From Gorsachius magnificus (taxonomy: Eukaryota; Chordata; Aves; Pelecaniformes; Ardeidae), in assembly GCA_034008185.1 (NCBI GenBank), contig CM067082.1:11330984-11394983 (forward strand): a DNA stretch of 64,000 bases, in the 5' to 3' direction. A model generated the notes under the pieces. That model was not told where the DNA came from. It did no database searches and saw only the letters and a list, made by a program, of their open reading frames with translations. A program made the translations under genes and the position numbers. Position 1 is the stretch's first letter. Each line of letters opens with the position of its first letter. This document shows, one piece after another, positions 39,195 through 50,015 of the stretch.

Positions 39195-39425
39195 AGCGGG
39201 AAGGAATGGCCCACCGATAAGGACACTGACTAAGGATTCAGACAAATATTTTTCTTTCTCTCTCTTCTGTGGACTGCCTGAGCGACTTTAGGCAAGTTGT
39301 TAATTGTGTCTGTGTCCTGGTTCCCTAGCTGTGAAATGGAAATAATAGCACTTCCGTGCTGTAAAAAATGGCATAAAGAAGGTTAATTTTGAGGCACCTG
39401 GTATATGATGTTAATAAAAATCTTG
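39195..39425 (+). repeat. MIR-like (CORE) SINE relic
   Basis: The order of motifs follows MIR-type tRNA-derived SINEs. It runs from a decayed head ('gataaggacactgactaagg', 'attcagacaa') to the core 'tgagcgactttaggcaag', then 'tggttccctagctgtgaaat' and 'ggaaataatagcacttcc', and a tail with 'tggcataaagaagg'. These match the MIR phrases 'tgtgaccttgggcaagt', 'cagtttcctcatctgtaaaa' and 'ggggataataatacc'. MIR-like SINEs are ancient in amniotes and rarely recognisable in birds. Confidence 0.62.
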
Positions 39426-40019
39426 GAATCACCATTTCCCAGGCTTCATCTCTAGCCTGGGTCTAGTTCTTCCCTAGGACTTCTCTAGCAGAAAAGAAGT
39501 CTTTAGCAAATGCTAATGTGACAAGCATGGGGCTTTTTCCTTGGTCACTCAGCTCCTGGAGTCATGTGATTCTGGGTCATCTTGCTCTTCATTAAAATAA
39601 AGCTTAGAGTTTCATAGTCAGGAGATTGTAATGTAGGGGCTGGCAAAGGAAAGAAATGAATGCCTAAAAGCATGAATGAAAAAGGGGAGCAACTGAAACA
39701 GCCCAACATTAGTTATTTTAAAGTGTCAAGATTTCTAAGGTGATAGAGGCTTTAAGGATAAAAAAATTACTTGTAAGTGCAGAGCCGACAATACTGAGTT
39801 TCGTTCTTCCTGTTTTTTTCCCTTCAGGTGCTATTGCAGTACAGATCAGATCAGCACAATTCACACCAATTCACCAGTACAGGCACCCGTATTACAACCC
39901 CAGCACTGCCTGAGCCTTTGAGAAAGTGAGACAGAGCTCAGAGCTGGGTTTGGAAGCTATGGCAATCTTGCTCACTAGACAGCAATGTGACGAGTGGATT
40001 AGCATTTAGCAAAAGTATA
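39426..40019. other. Unassigned non-coding stretch
   Basis: Nothing specific is recognised between the MIR-like relic and the next old repeat. Confidence 0.5.
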
Positions 40020-40095
40020 TACAGCCATGGTCCCTGCCTCGAGGAGCTTACAACACTGCAATACAGACAGAAGGACTAGAACAGGAAACCACATA
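40020..40095 (+). repeat. Ancient repeat, 'tccctgcc-gagctta' family, copy 1
   Basis: 'catggtccctgcctcgagg' followed by 'agcttacaacactgc' and 'aatacagacag' matches a widespread amniote phrase (about: acagtccctgccccaaagag, cttacaatctaa, gacagacaa). The same phrase recurs in decayed form at 57322-57382 and 62130-62180. Confidence 0.5.
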
Positions 40096-40197
40096 AAAAG
40101 AAAAAGGATTAAGCAGACATGTTGGTTACGTATTCCTGCAACCACATCAAGCCTGGTTAAAGGGAGGAAACTATTGTGTCCTTGAATGCAATCCCCA

Positions 40198-40312
40198 CTC
40201 CCGAATCCAGGCCCTGGCAGTCACGCGTGGGTCAGGGCGGATCGGCACGGCTTCCCAGCGCCCTTTCCCAGGGCCAGCCCACCCTCCTGTGCCGGGCTGC
40301 GCGGTATGCAAC
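40198..40312. promoter_or_regulatory. Small CpG cluster
   Basis: About ten CpG dinucleotides fall within roughly 115 bp (for example CACGCGTGG, GGCGGATCGG, GCCGGGCTGCGCGG), while the surroundings are CpG-poor. A locally retained CpG cluster suggests an unmethylated regulatory element or a small promoter, but it is far below CpG-island length and no exon is evident beside it. Confidence 0.3.
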
Positions 40313-40799
40313 AGATAGGCATGCATAAGTTAGCTGTAAGCCACACATGTAATTAAATTACTGGCTGGTTCAGCTAGTGAAAGCAGGCACGAGCTATGTA
40401 CAATCTGCTAACATTTTCAAACCCTGTCATTAAAAATTCCTCGCTCCAGCCTGTGCCAAATGGAGTGAGTAAAGTCTGCGGGTCCCAGGGCCCTGGTGCT
40501 CCCATCACAAGCCACCTTCTTCCTACAGCGGCCGTATTCCTGGCACAGCTGCACAGACCCCAGCCCATCCCAGACCCCCTATCCCAGAAGTGCCAAAAGC
40601 CTTCTGCTAACTCTTCTACCCCTGGGCTGGGGTGAATTGTGTGTGGTCTCAGCCCGAAAGGAGGGACAGCTGTGTCTGGCCTGGGTCTCATCAGAGAGGG
40701 GGGTGCCTGTTCTTCCTAGGAAGCTGGAAAATTCCCAGGCTATCCCACAAAGGAGAGAAAATCTTCCTGAGATCCAAGGAAGAGAGTAAAACACACAGG
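40313..40799. other. Unassigned GC-rich stretch
   Basis: GC-rich sequence with overlapping frames on both strands (40374-40794), none with a recognisable domain. These frames follow from high GC content, which lowers stop codon frequency. Confidence 0.5.
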
Positions 40800-40912
40800 A
40801 CTGTGGAGGGACTTACTCAAGGTCACACCTCAAGCCACTGCTGGAGCTGGACTGAGACACACAGACCCCCGGTCCCGAGGCTGTAGCATGCACTCCTTCC
40901 TTAAACCAACCC
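40800..40912 (+). repeat. Ancient amniote interspersed repeat, 3' part
   Basis: 'gggacttactcaaggtcaca' then 'agccactgctggagctggac' and 'cccccggtcccgaggctgt' followed by 'gcactccttcc' corresponds to the second half of the old repeat seen at 35570-35715 (gtgacttgcccaaggtcaca, gtggcagagctggga, gtgctct-accact). Confidence 0.5.
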
Positions 40913-41304
40913 AGACCAAGGCAAATCAGGATAAGAAAATGATCAGACTAAGGAAACTTCCTCTAACATTAGGGATGACAGCACCTCCATGATGATGCTG
41001 GTAGCAAGAACCTGTTCCTAAAGCTGTACAGAAAGTGATTTGTCCTTGACTGCTCTGTGGAGCTTAACTATAGCTAAGACCACTCCAGCTTCTTTGGGTA
41101 ACCCAAGTCCAAAAGAGCAAATTTCACAGTTTAAGCAACCTGGTGGAGGCACAAGGGGCAATATAACCGAATCTTATTTAGCAGTCAGTATCTCTCAGAT
41201 ATTTAGCATTCCTCTGCAGAAGCCCATCAGGCTGCTGCGCAGAGTGCTGCACATCCTGCTCTCCCTCTGTATATTTTATTGCTTTCTTAAAGAGAAAAAG
41301 TAAA
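40913..41304. other. Unassigned non-coding stretch
   Basis: Nothing recognised apart from a short domainless frame at 41040-41303. Confidence 0.45.
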
Positions 41305-41394
41305 TGGGCCAGATCTGCAGCTGACGTAAATCAGCATCTCCCTCCTGAAGTCAATGAAGCTACACCAGCGGGCACTAGCTAAAGATCTGGCCCA
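41305..41394. repeat. Short palindromic element with perfect 12-bp arms
   Basis: TGGGCCAGATCT at 41305-41316 and its exact reverse complement AGATCTGGCCCA at 41383-41394 enclose 66 bp. The inside includes 'gtaaatcagca', 'gaagtcaatgaagc' and 'tacaccagcg', which also pair roughly across the centre. This matches an old, widespread amniote palindromic repeat with gaagtcaatgg-type centre, probably the relic of a non-autonomous DNA transposon. The family is not named here. Confidence 0.7.
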
Positions 41395-41640
41395 GTGAGT
41401 TTAGTGCCATGAGGTTATGGAACACTGTTATTATGTGGCGCTGCATGTAATTGCCTGATCCCTTCTCACCGTCTCCCCAAGGGGTCCAGAGCAGCCCTCC
41501 TCGTAATGCTGCCAGCAGCAGGGGGAGATGAGAGTGTAATGTTCAATTATCTTTTGCATGTTTTTCCAATAGTAAATCACAGCAGGGGATGTGACCCCCT
41601 GCTAATTGGAAGTCATGTCCTGTGGGGTTCTCTTCTTCCC
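41395..41640. promoter_or_regulatory. Conserved-looking block with CTCF-like motif and hairpin
   Basis: Non-repetitive, non-coding sequence with TAATTG, CAATTATC and TGCTAATTGG homeodomain-type cores. CAGCAGGGGGAG at 41516-41527 resembles the CTCF core (CCAGCAGGGGGCGC) with a mismatch. A perfect 8-bp inverted repeat AGCAGGGG / CCCCTGCT lies at 41581-41588 and 41596-41603, with a 7-nt loop. Enhancer or insulator function is inference. Confidence 0.3.
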
Positions 41641-42892
41641 TTTTGCTCCAATGTATATATTTGTATTAAATACCGATAAATGGCACAAATGCAGAGAGGT
41701 GGTAGATTCTGTGCAGTTGTGGCTCTAATGAAGATTTCTCTCACAGGCCTGTTTTTGTCTAATTTCAGAAACGTTCAAGCACATTTATGCTAGGTTTTAG
41801 CATGGGAGGCAAAAGCTGATGGAGATTCTTTCAGCCAAACCTGACTGAGCTGCTCCTGTGTTATAGGAGGATAATGTTTCTTTCGCTATCATCTACCACA
41901 AGGTCTGAAATCCCTCCATGACCGCTTTGTGTTTCAGAAAGGGCGAAACCTAGAGATGGTAATGTGGTAGACAGGAAGCATTTCTGTGTAGCTCATCAGC
42001 AAGCCAGTTTAGGTTTTCAAAGGGATTTAATCTGGGTGAAATCCAACCCCGTGGTCAATGAAGCACTTGCATTCCTCCCGAAGCTCAGCAATAAGGCGTA
42101 GGCACCGAGGGGTGAGATTGTCAGGCAGAGAATTCCCGGAGGGGGATACGCAGGCTGTGACACCCCACTGGCACTGCAGGGTGATGGGTGTGCTCTCTCG
42201 TGTCACCCAGGCCCGACAGCATACCTCCCTCTGTTTTGGACCAGGGTCACAAGAACTTCTGGTGGTGTGTGCCATCCCAGTGTGGAGATGTTGCTTCAGG
42301 CACTGTACAGAGACGACCGCTCTCCCTGTGTTCCTGTCACCCCTCGGGTCTGTGCCTCAGGCTTTTACAGCCTTGTAAGCCCATGGGACACAAGTACCTG
42401 GTCAACCTGTTCTACATGATGTCGCCAGCAGCGGGGTGGCTGCTCTGGAAAGAGCACTGGACCATAACCAAACATGACCTCCCAGCAGTGTTGCCACCAA
42501 CCTCTTCCTCCACCCAGTGCCAACATATCAAATATGCGCTCATCCCGTAAACCAGCCCAGCCCTGCCTCACACATGGAAGGGTGCTACTTGAGAAGCCTG
42601 TTACATCACGATGCTGCGAGACACAATTACACAGCTTTGAAATGTACCCAGCACCTATTGCATCATGAGAGATGTACCAGGAACATGATTAGAGAAGGAT
42701 AAAAGGTGTTTCTTTAATAACGCATTAGCCAACGTGTTTAATGAATGTATTTTAAATGCCAGCTGCAGACAGAACAAGGCGTATTTCGACACACATTAGC
42801 TGATCAAGGGAAACCTCAAAAGGAAGTCTAAAGGGAACAAATGAACTTGGCAAACTGGAGAATCCAACCCACAGAGGATTTAATGGGAATTA
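41641..42892. other. Unassigned non-coding stretch
   Basis: Overlapping domainless frames at 42027-42571 on both strands; otherwise nothing recognised. Confidence 0.5.
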
Positions 42893-43077
42893 GGGCCCTA
42901 ATTCAGCAAGGTACTTAAAGACAGATTTTTAAAGGCACTTAGTGAGTTAAACATTTTAATGCCTTTAAAGATCTCATCCACCAACATGTAATGACCTCTA
43001 AGTCTGTGTTCAGATCCATCCCTGTTCATTTCAGCAAAGTAAGCAGTACTAAAATGCTCTGCTGAATCAGGACCTAA
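42893..43077. repeat. Ancient palindromic repeat, full-length-like copy
   Basis: The left arm 'gggccctaattcagcaagg' (from 42893) and right arm 'gctctgctgaatcaggacct' (43054-43075) are imperfect inverted repeats, each followed inward by 'tacttaa' or 'tactaaaat'. This fits an old amniote element whose ends read about ggccctgattcagcaaagc and whose centre is palindromic. The middle (about 42930-42975, 'ggcacttagtgagttaaac', 'tgcctttaaagatctc') looks like a different old repeat, so the element may be interrupted. Confidence 0.5.
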
Positions 43078-45599
43078 ATCAAATTTAACAGGCTAATCCA
43101 GAAATTATCTAAATCCTATACAAGCTACTAAAGGAAGATTCCTCCTCCCATTTTCAGGTTCTGGAACCCTGTTGTGAAATCACTTTTCAATATTTTATTA
43201 AATTCTGTAGGTTAGTTAAAAAAAAAAAAAATCCATAGCTAAGTAATCACTTTGCATCAAATTCTGTCAGACCTTCTGAGAGGAGCAGAGGTTTGAATTT
43301 CAAACAGCGAAATCAATAATCAACCACTCTACAATAATTTGGAGACTTGCAACACAGAATTATCCACACGACATATAGAAATTACATTTTATAAACAGCT
43401 CTGCTCCCATTTTATATTTGATTAAGAATACAAGTCACAGTTGCCCCTGAAGGCTAGCCCAGTGGGGATCTTGGAGGAGGAGGAAGTGAGAGGAAGCTCA
43501 GATACCACGGCAATGGGCAGTGTGTAAGAGCACAAATCAAATCTAGTAAGTCCTATCCTCAGTGAGTGAAAGTGGCAAAGAATTAGGGCAAGTCAGAGGC
43601 TTAAGCATCTGTCTCTACTGGATGGGCAGAGAATGAAGAAATCCCTGCACCGGCATTCCCCCACTCCAGCTGGTTGCTCATAAAAAAAGTTTGCAAACAC
43701 ATTTTAAGAGGGAGCAGGAGGAATTGATAAGGTGAAGAAGGGATCCTTGACACTCTCTAGTTCTTTCACCCCTGCAGTGAAAGCAAAAGCGGTCTTGGCC
43801 AGATCTTGAGAGAGTGAGAAGATCAGATACTGGTGATAATACTTTAAAGTGTCTCCAGAAGTGACTGACACCACAAGCTGCACTGAAAACCAGATAAGCA
43901 TCAAGTACTCGACAAAGCTGCAAATGTAACAGCTTGAAGTGTAATGTGCTGCTTTTCACCCCAAGGAGTCTCTGCCCACATCTCCAGAGTGTGAAGTGCC
44001 CTGGCTGCCGGTCTTGCTGCACAAGCACCACAGCTTTGCCACGTCCTGGATCCACTCTCGGGGGGGAAAGCGCCCACATCTAGGTGCCCACAGGAAGGTA
44101 TGATGGCACCTCGTCCCCTGTCACCTCGCTCACCTCAGGGAGCAGCAAGCTCCACCACTGTCCTCCTTCCCCCCCCTTCCAGCCCCCACCTTGTCACGGG
44201 CAAGTGTTACCCTCAAACAAAGGGTTTGAGAGCATTTTTTCAATAAGGGCAATACGGGAAATGCTTTGGTCTGTACTGCAAAAATAACCACTTCACAGAT
44301 AAGACCCCCCTCATGTTTGTCAATAGCTCCAAAGGTGCTACTCTCGGTATGCACGAGTGTAAGAAATCAGACTACACGTCTTTTACTCACATTACTATCA
44401 TGGGAAACTTTTTTTGGGGGGGGCAGTGAAAATAGCATTGGTTTCCAAGGGGCATTTTAAACTACATTTTTATTTCCTAGGGCAAATGAGCATATGCTTT
44501 GGGCCCAACCTGGGCTACAAAGATCATCAAGGGCAGCTATTTGATTATTAGCTATTGTGCTGCTAAAACTAACCTGCACTGGTGTGAATTATGCTGACGA
44601 AACCCACTCATCCGCTAGCAGAGAGGTTGTTGATGTGACTCTGCTGCTGCTCGTTTCACGGTGAAGGAGAGTGGCTGATATTGGGGGCAGAACTGGTATT
44701 ACAAAACATTTAAAGCTGAGGTGGAATCCTTGGCTCACTAAAGCAACACCATAAGATACAATTGAAATGTCATTGCCTTTACACAAAATGTTCCTGGCCA
44801 GCAGCTCTGCCAGCAACTCGAGTGCTTTGTGTGCTCACGTATACTGCCTAATTCCCTTCAGGAAAAATCACCTGCAGCCAGTCCTGTAAGGGGCTGGAGC
44901 GGGGAGCAGGGGAAATTGGACGTGCGATGCTCTGCTGCAGGATCAGTAACCTCCTGACGGGCAGGGCAAGCTCTTCAGCCCACTCAACTGCATCTGGAAG
45001 AAGGCAATTATTTACAAATTCTTTGAGAACGTAGCTGGGACCAGGAAAACTTCGCTTTTGCTGTTTAGCCTTTCTCACCAGCCAAGCAAAATCAGGCAGG
45101 CATCACCAGAGTTTTTCATCATATTTCTCATCATATTCCCAGCCACCACGACAAAGGTCTGGGGTGTGGTTTTGGCCTTATCCTGCATTCATATGGGCAG
45201 TTCTGTGGATGTAAATACAGGAGCATAAAGCTGAGATGGTCAGGTTTTCCAAGCTCCCAGGAGCATAGTGGTGGGATGAACATTGGTTCCACGGCCTGGG
45301 GGCACACCAGCTCACTGCATCTGTGGTGGTATGGTGTCACTCTATAAGCTCTAGAAACCACAACCCTTTGGACTCTCGACATGAGATATGTGCTCTCTAT
45401 CATTCAGCAAGCAGAGAAGAGACTACACACAGGTTTTGTCAGAAGTCTCCTTGGTCAAAGCCTCTGAAGTGAATATCTAATTGCAGCTGGCCGTTTTTCC
45501 TGTGTTTCTTCCTGAAGGAGACTGTGAAGACCTGGAGGAAGCAAGGATTCCCACATTGTAATCTTCTATGTGCTTGATGAATCCAAAGGAAAACCCAGA
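43078..45599. other. Unassigned non-coding stretch
   Basis: No gene is recognised. Frames at 43678-44079 (minus, 133 codons) and neighbours have no domain. Homopolymer-rich spots include a C-rich run near 44168-44178 and adjoining T and G runs at about 44409-44423. Confidence 0.5.
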
Positions 45600-45770
45600 C
45601 TCAAGTGCTGGTAATATTAGGGTCAAACCCTGCCTCCACTACTGACTTTCTCTGTGGCCTTGGGCAGATAATATCAGTGCCTTGCCTAAGTTTTTGCAAA
45701 GCATGAGGATGTCTGTGCTACCATTTTTAAAACACTTGGGTGACATAAAGTACCATGTAAAGAGTTCCTT
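45600..45770 (+). repeat. MIR-like SINE relic, second copy
   Basis: 'aaccctgcctccactactga' followed by 'ctttctctgtggccttggg' and 'cagataatatcagtgcc' matches the MIR core order (ctctgccactga, ttgctgtgtgaccttgggc, aagtcac). The tail region 'aagcatgaggatgtctgtgc' is only a weak match. It is decayed, and its borders are approximate. Confidence 0.5.
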
Positions 45771-46829
45771 CCACGAGTTAAGCTTTGCAGTGCTGGGCTT
45801 ATAGGTAGTTGATTACTGCCAACTTTATTTTTTAAGTAGGTTTCATGCATGTGTTTTCCCACATAAATGTTTCTTTTGGTGTGTAACTCAAAACTACCAG
45901 GTTTGATTTCATGTGTTGTGCAGAAAGTAAGAATAGATTCTATGTGTCCTACAAATCTCACAAGAAATCTTTACAACCACCCATTGACCCAGTGTATGAA
46001 ATTGCATACCCTAGAGCGGGCATTTTTCCCGGTTTTCTACTGAGAAAGCGGGAGGAAAATACCTTTTGTTCTCTGGTGAGGGTTTAATTTATGTGCAAAT
46101 GTTTTTTGGTTATCCTATGAATGGGAAACCAAACATGGTGAGGGGAAAAAAGGGAAAAAAAAAAACACAACAAAAAAACAACCTCCTGCCCCCAGCACAT
46201 AACAGAAACATGAACTTTGATTTTTATCAAAGCAGCTCACATTTCTGGTGCTTTTCAGCAGCACATATTTGATGAAATAACTCAGCAAATGGGAATGAAG
46301 AGGCAAATTAAATAAAGCAAGCAGTTCACAAAAATGTATTTCAACTGGAACAGGCCTGCGGGAAGGATTAAGAAACGGAGTCACTAGTATGGGCTTAAAG
46401 TTTTGTAAGTAACTACTAATTTCAGTTCATTAAGAGGAGATGCCTGAAAAGGCCTTCACTACCAGAAAGCAGTAAGCTGTAAAGGATTTCTGGGAGATGA
46501 GCCACTTTCAAAAGTAGACATGCAGGAGAGCAAAATGTAAATTAAAGCCCATAAGAATTAGTTACGTAAATAATTTTGAGGACCTAAGACTTCTTTGCTC
46601 CAGGTTCAGATGTCCCAATACTTTTGGGATAAAACCTAGACCTGCTTCCCACAGAAGAAGCTTCTGCAAGTACAACCAGGGGACTCTGAATACATCATGA
46701 CACTCCTGCCACTGGAAGAGATATCTGGGAGTAGACGGATGTCCTCTTCAATACTGAGACCATTTAAAAAACAAACCAAGCTGTGCAGCAGTGATTAAAA
46801 ATTCCTAGTTAATGACTCTCAGAAGATAT
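45771..46829. other. Unassigned non-coding stretch
   Basis: No gene is recognised. An A-rich run lies at about 46147-46182. Confidence 0.5.
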
Positions 46830-47060
46830 TTGCTATCTTTTCGGCCTCTTGAGTTAATGATTTCTTTGCCAGATGACGGCTTTAACAGCTATGAAATGCA
46901 TTTTTTTCTGTAAAGTTCTCATGCAGTCTGAGCATGCATTGCACTCGCTTTCAAAAGGAATAAAGAAAATAGGAAATAAGTCTTTTCAAACATTGCATGT
47001 TTAAAATCCTTCGCAACCCTAGGACAGTTGTTTCTTACCGATCCTCGTCTTGGCTAAAGG
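46830..47060. promoter_or_regulatory. Conserved-looking non-coding block
   Basis: Non-repetitive sequence with 'gagttaatgatttctttgcc', 'atgacggctttaacagct', a tight pair of GCATGC/TGCATT-type words and an unusually CpG-containing end ('taccgatcctcgtcttgg'). It has the texture of a constrained element; this is inference only. Confidence 0.2.
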
Positions 47061-49056
47061 CCACCTAATAGCTATACATTTGTATGCATCAGAGCTGGAC
47101 GTGTCAAGCGTACAATTACTACACTAACATTGACTAAAGGTAGTGGAAAGGCTGGCCACAGCCCTATATCAAGTCTTCCTCTCTGTGAGCAACAGCCCTG
47201 GGGTCCAGTCAGTGGAAGGAGTAATTTGTGAGTGTAGGTTTCAAGATTTCAGCTCTTATTTCTTCTTCTAGCATCCCCTCCTTATCACTGTGGTTGCAAA
47301 GGGGGCAGGCTTTCCTGCAGCATCTACCATGGATGTGTGTGAGAAACAGAGCATGCTTGTTTCCCTTAACTCAGGATTTCAGCATGATTTCTAGTATTTT
47401 GGTCGTTTTAGCATCCTATATCTCTTGTATTCTGTGGCAAGTACATTGAAGTAGCAAATCTGGGAGAAAGGGATGATAAAAAACCCTAAATACACAGAGG
47501 CAAAACTTCACATTACACTTACCCCAGTGTCACAGCAGGCAGCTACCAAAGGTGGATGCCCAGGTCTAGCTCATTCCCACCCCCAGTCACCCCTTGCATC
47601 AGATCTAACAATCGCCTTGAAGAATCAGGTCTGTTTGCTAAACCAGCAGAAACCAAATCTTTTTTTTCTTGTGTGTGGTTAGTTTCCACGTCAACTCACC
47701 GCACATTCGCATGATCTGTAGATGCTACGTGAGGGAGGGGCAGGAATATGTGAGTGGGGCCAGAGAGGGGAAAGTAGGTTACATCAGATTAAATTGAACA
47801 TCAAACTGCACCCCAAATCCCCAGTGGCACATCTAAATCTACCAATGCAGTCATCAGAAGTCTGAATGGGATGCTGAATTACGTGCGAATCCACGAAGGC
47901 TTTTTGCTGTATAAAGAGAAACCTGAAGGTTTGAGGTGTTCTAGCTAAAAGTTTCAGATTCTATATCAGACGTCAGAGAATTACGGCTGTAAGCACAGCA
48001 GTGAAATTAATGTTTAATGGTTTATTTTAATATAACAAAGATTATTTAATTCTAAGAATAATACTAATCAGCCTACAGTATATTAATATTTAAAGACTGA
48101 AACAGTGTCAAAATGGAGAGTAAGGATGTTTTATCTTCAATAGTCCTTGTAAGTTATCCCTATCATTAGGATTTGTTTTTCATTAAACTTGTAAAGTTAA
48201 TGTTTGACAACTCTATGATACTGTAATAAAGTAAGTACTATTTTTACCAGCTACATGAAATGTACTGAATGTTACATAGGGTACCTAGCCTATAGGCGTA
48301 GTTCATGCAGCACATATAATTTGGGTGATTTAGGGATTTTAAAGAAAAATAATATTTGTATTTCTGTCAGATAAAAAGGTTAAAAAAATCTCTAAAACCT
48401 GTTATCAGAGATCTTGCTTTTCATTGTATGATAACAAATTGTTTAAATTTCCATGTATGAAGGTTGCAATGAAAAGTAATTAAGGATGTTCATCTTGTAA
48501 TGTGTCTTTTGTGCTAGATAAGCAAACAATACTTCTACAGTCATCTGAAGGCCTTTCATACAATTGCAGAAACCTGAACCATACTAAAGAACGTGCATTT
48601 AAATGCTCTAGCTTTGTCTCCGTCTTTTTAAACAATACACAATATAAAGCAGAACTCAGAAAGTATTTTAGTAATATATACAGCATTACTGGTAACTTTG
48701 CTGGAATATAAGGCCCAGTCATCATATGCATTTTCAAAAAGGATTTTGATAGATGTCAGTTCAGAAAATAGCTAGGAGGATAATGTGCTTTATCAGCTAG
48801 ATCTGTCAGAAACATGGTTGTAGCACAGGCAGAGTTTGAAATAATTTTAGGAATCCGCTCAGGTATGGATGCTGAAGCTTGTGCTGAAAGATGCTAATTC
48901 CTGCCTGTGCCTATGCTAGCCCTATTACAGACAGCTTGGGTGTCCCTGCAGATACCCACAGCTGCACTCTAGACGAAGCCACAATGACTTTCAAAGCTAA
49001 GGTCAGGAAGAGATCCAGAAACACGACCTCAGCTCAACAGTAACCCCTGCAAACAT
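47061..49056. other. Unassigned non-coding stretch
   Basis: No gene is recognised. The part at about 47990-48480 is strongly AT-rich. Confidence 0.5.
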
Positions 49057-49120
49057 GGAATTCAATGGGATGGGAGCAAAAGTGTAAAATTAAAGATGTG
49101 CTTTGCAGAATCACAGCCCA
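49057..49120 (+). repeat. Half copy of the ancient palindromic repeat
   Basis: 'ggaattcaatgggatgggag' followed by 'aaagatgtgctttgcagaat' and 'cacagccca' follows the right half of the same palindromic family as at 42893-43077 (cttcaatgggact, catgtgcttaaag, gtgctttgctgaatc, agggcc). The left half is not recognisable. Confidence 0.45.
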
Positions 49121-50015
49121 TGAGATGAACTAGTACTGTCAAATGCTCTGCAGACAACCAGAAGTCCGTCAGTATTTTGGGAACTGACCCCTTGAGGATC
49201 TGCCTGCTTTCACAGCTCCATGGCCAAAGAACATCCAGTGATTTAATGAATTTTTTGAGTTTTGCATCTGCCAGAAGGGAATCATATTGCCCCAAATGCT
49301 TGTGTTGCAAAACTACTTGTCCTTTCCCAGACACTCACACTGATGTGAGACATAAGCTCACCATGCTTATGCCATTAGTCAGATGGGACCTTGATGTCTG
49401 AACCAAGTGTTCCCTTACTGAAAACTGGGCCACTCTTGTTGAATCTGATAGATAAAATATTTATGAAAGACGTGAGGAGCTCATTTGTTAAGATATGACT
49501 GGTGTTAGCAGAGTGTCTCTGACTGACATGAGTAATTAATTAAAAATACAGTGAACTGCCTCACACAGACAGAATACAGATTTGAGGGGGGAGGTCCAGG
49601 CTAAACCCATGTTTCTCCTACCAGCAGATGGTACTGGAATCCTGTTGCTGGAGGACCACATTCCCTCCCCACTAATTCTCACCTTTGCTGCTCTGCTCTG
49701 AAAAACACAGAATTGCCATGGTATTAAAAAAAAATATAAAAAAGAACCATTTGTCCTTTGGCAATAGACTCATTACAAAGTGCTGGTTCAGCAGAGCAGG
49801 AGAAGAAACAGAGGACCTGACTACTGCTACACAGTACTCCCTCCTGGTTTTCCAGTAAAAGTTTGACATTAGAAACCAGTTTCTACATAGAGTAGTTGCT
49901 GCATTTAGCAGAATTGCACATGCGAAAAAGATAAAACATTTATCAAAGCTTCTAAAAGTTAAGCAGTTTTGTGGAGGATGAAAAGCTGTCTATAAGCCAT
50001 TTTTTTGCTGGAAAA
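49121..50015. other. Unassigned non-coding stretch
   Basis: No gene or repeat is recognised. Confidence 0.5.

Noticed and set aside
40374..40886. Several overlapping frames on both strands in a GC-rich zone
   Set aside because: High GC content lowers stop frequency on both strands; no domain and no coding-like conservation can be judged.
43678..44079. 133-codon minus-strand frame with many Cys residues
   Set aside because: No domain; Cys-rich stretches are common in translated non-coding DNA rich in TGC and TGT.
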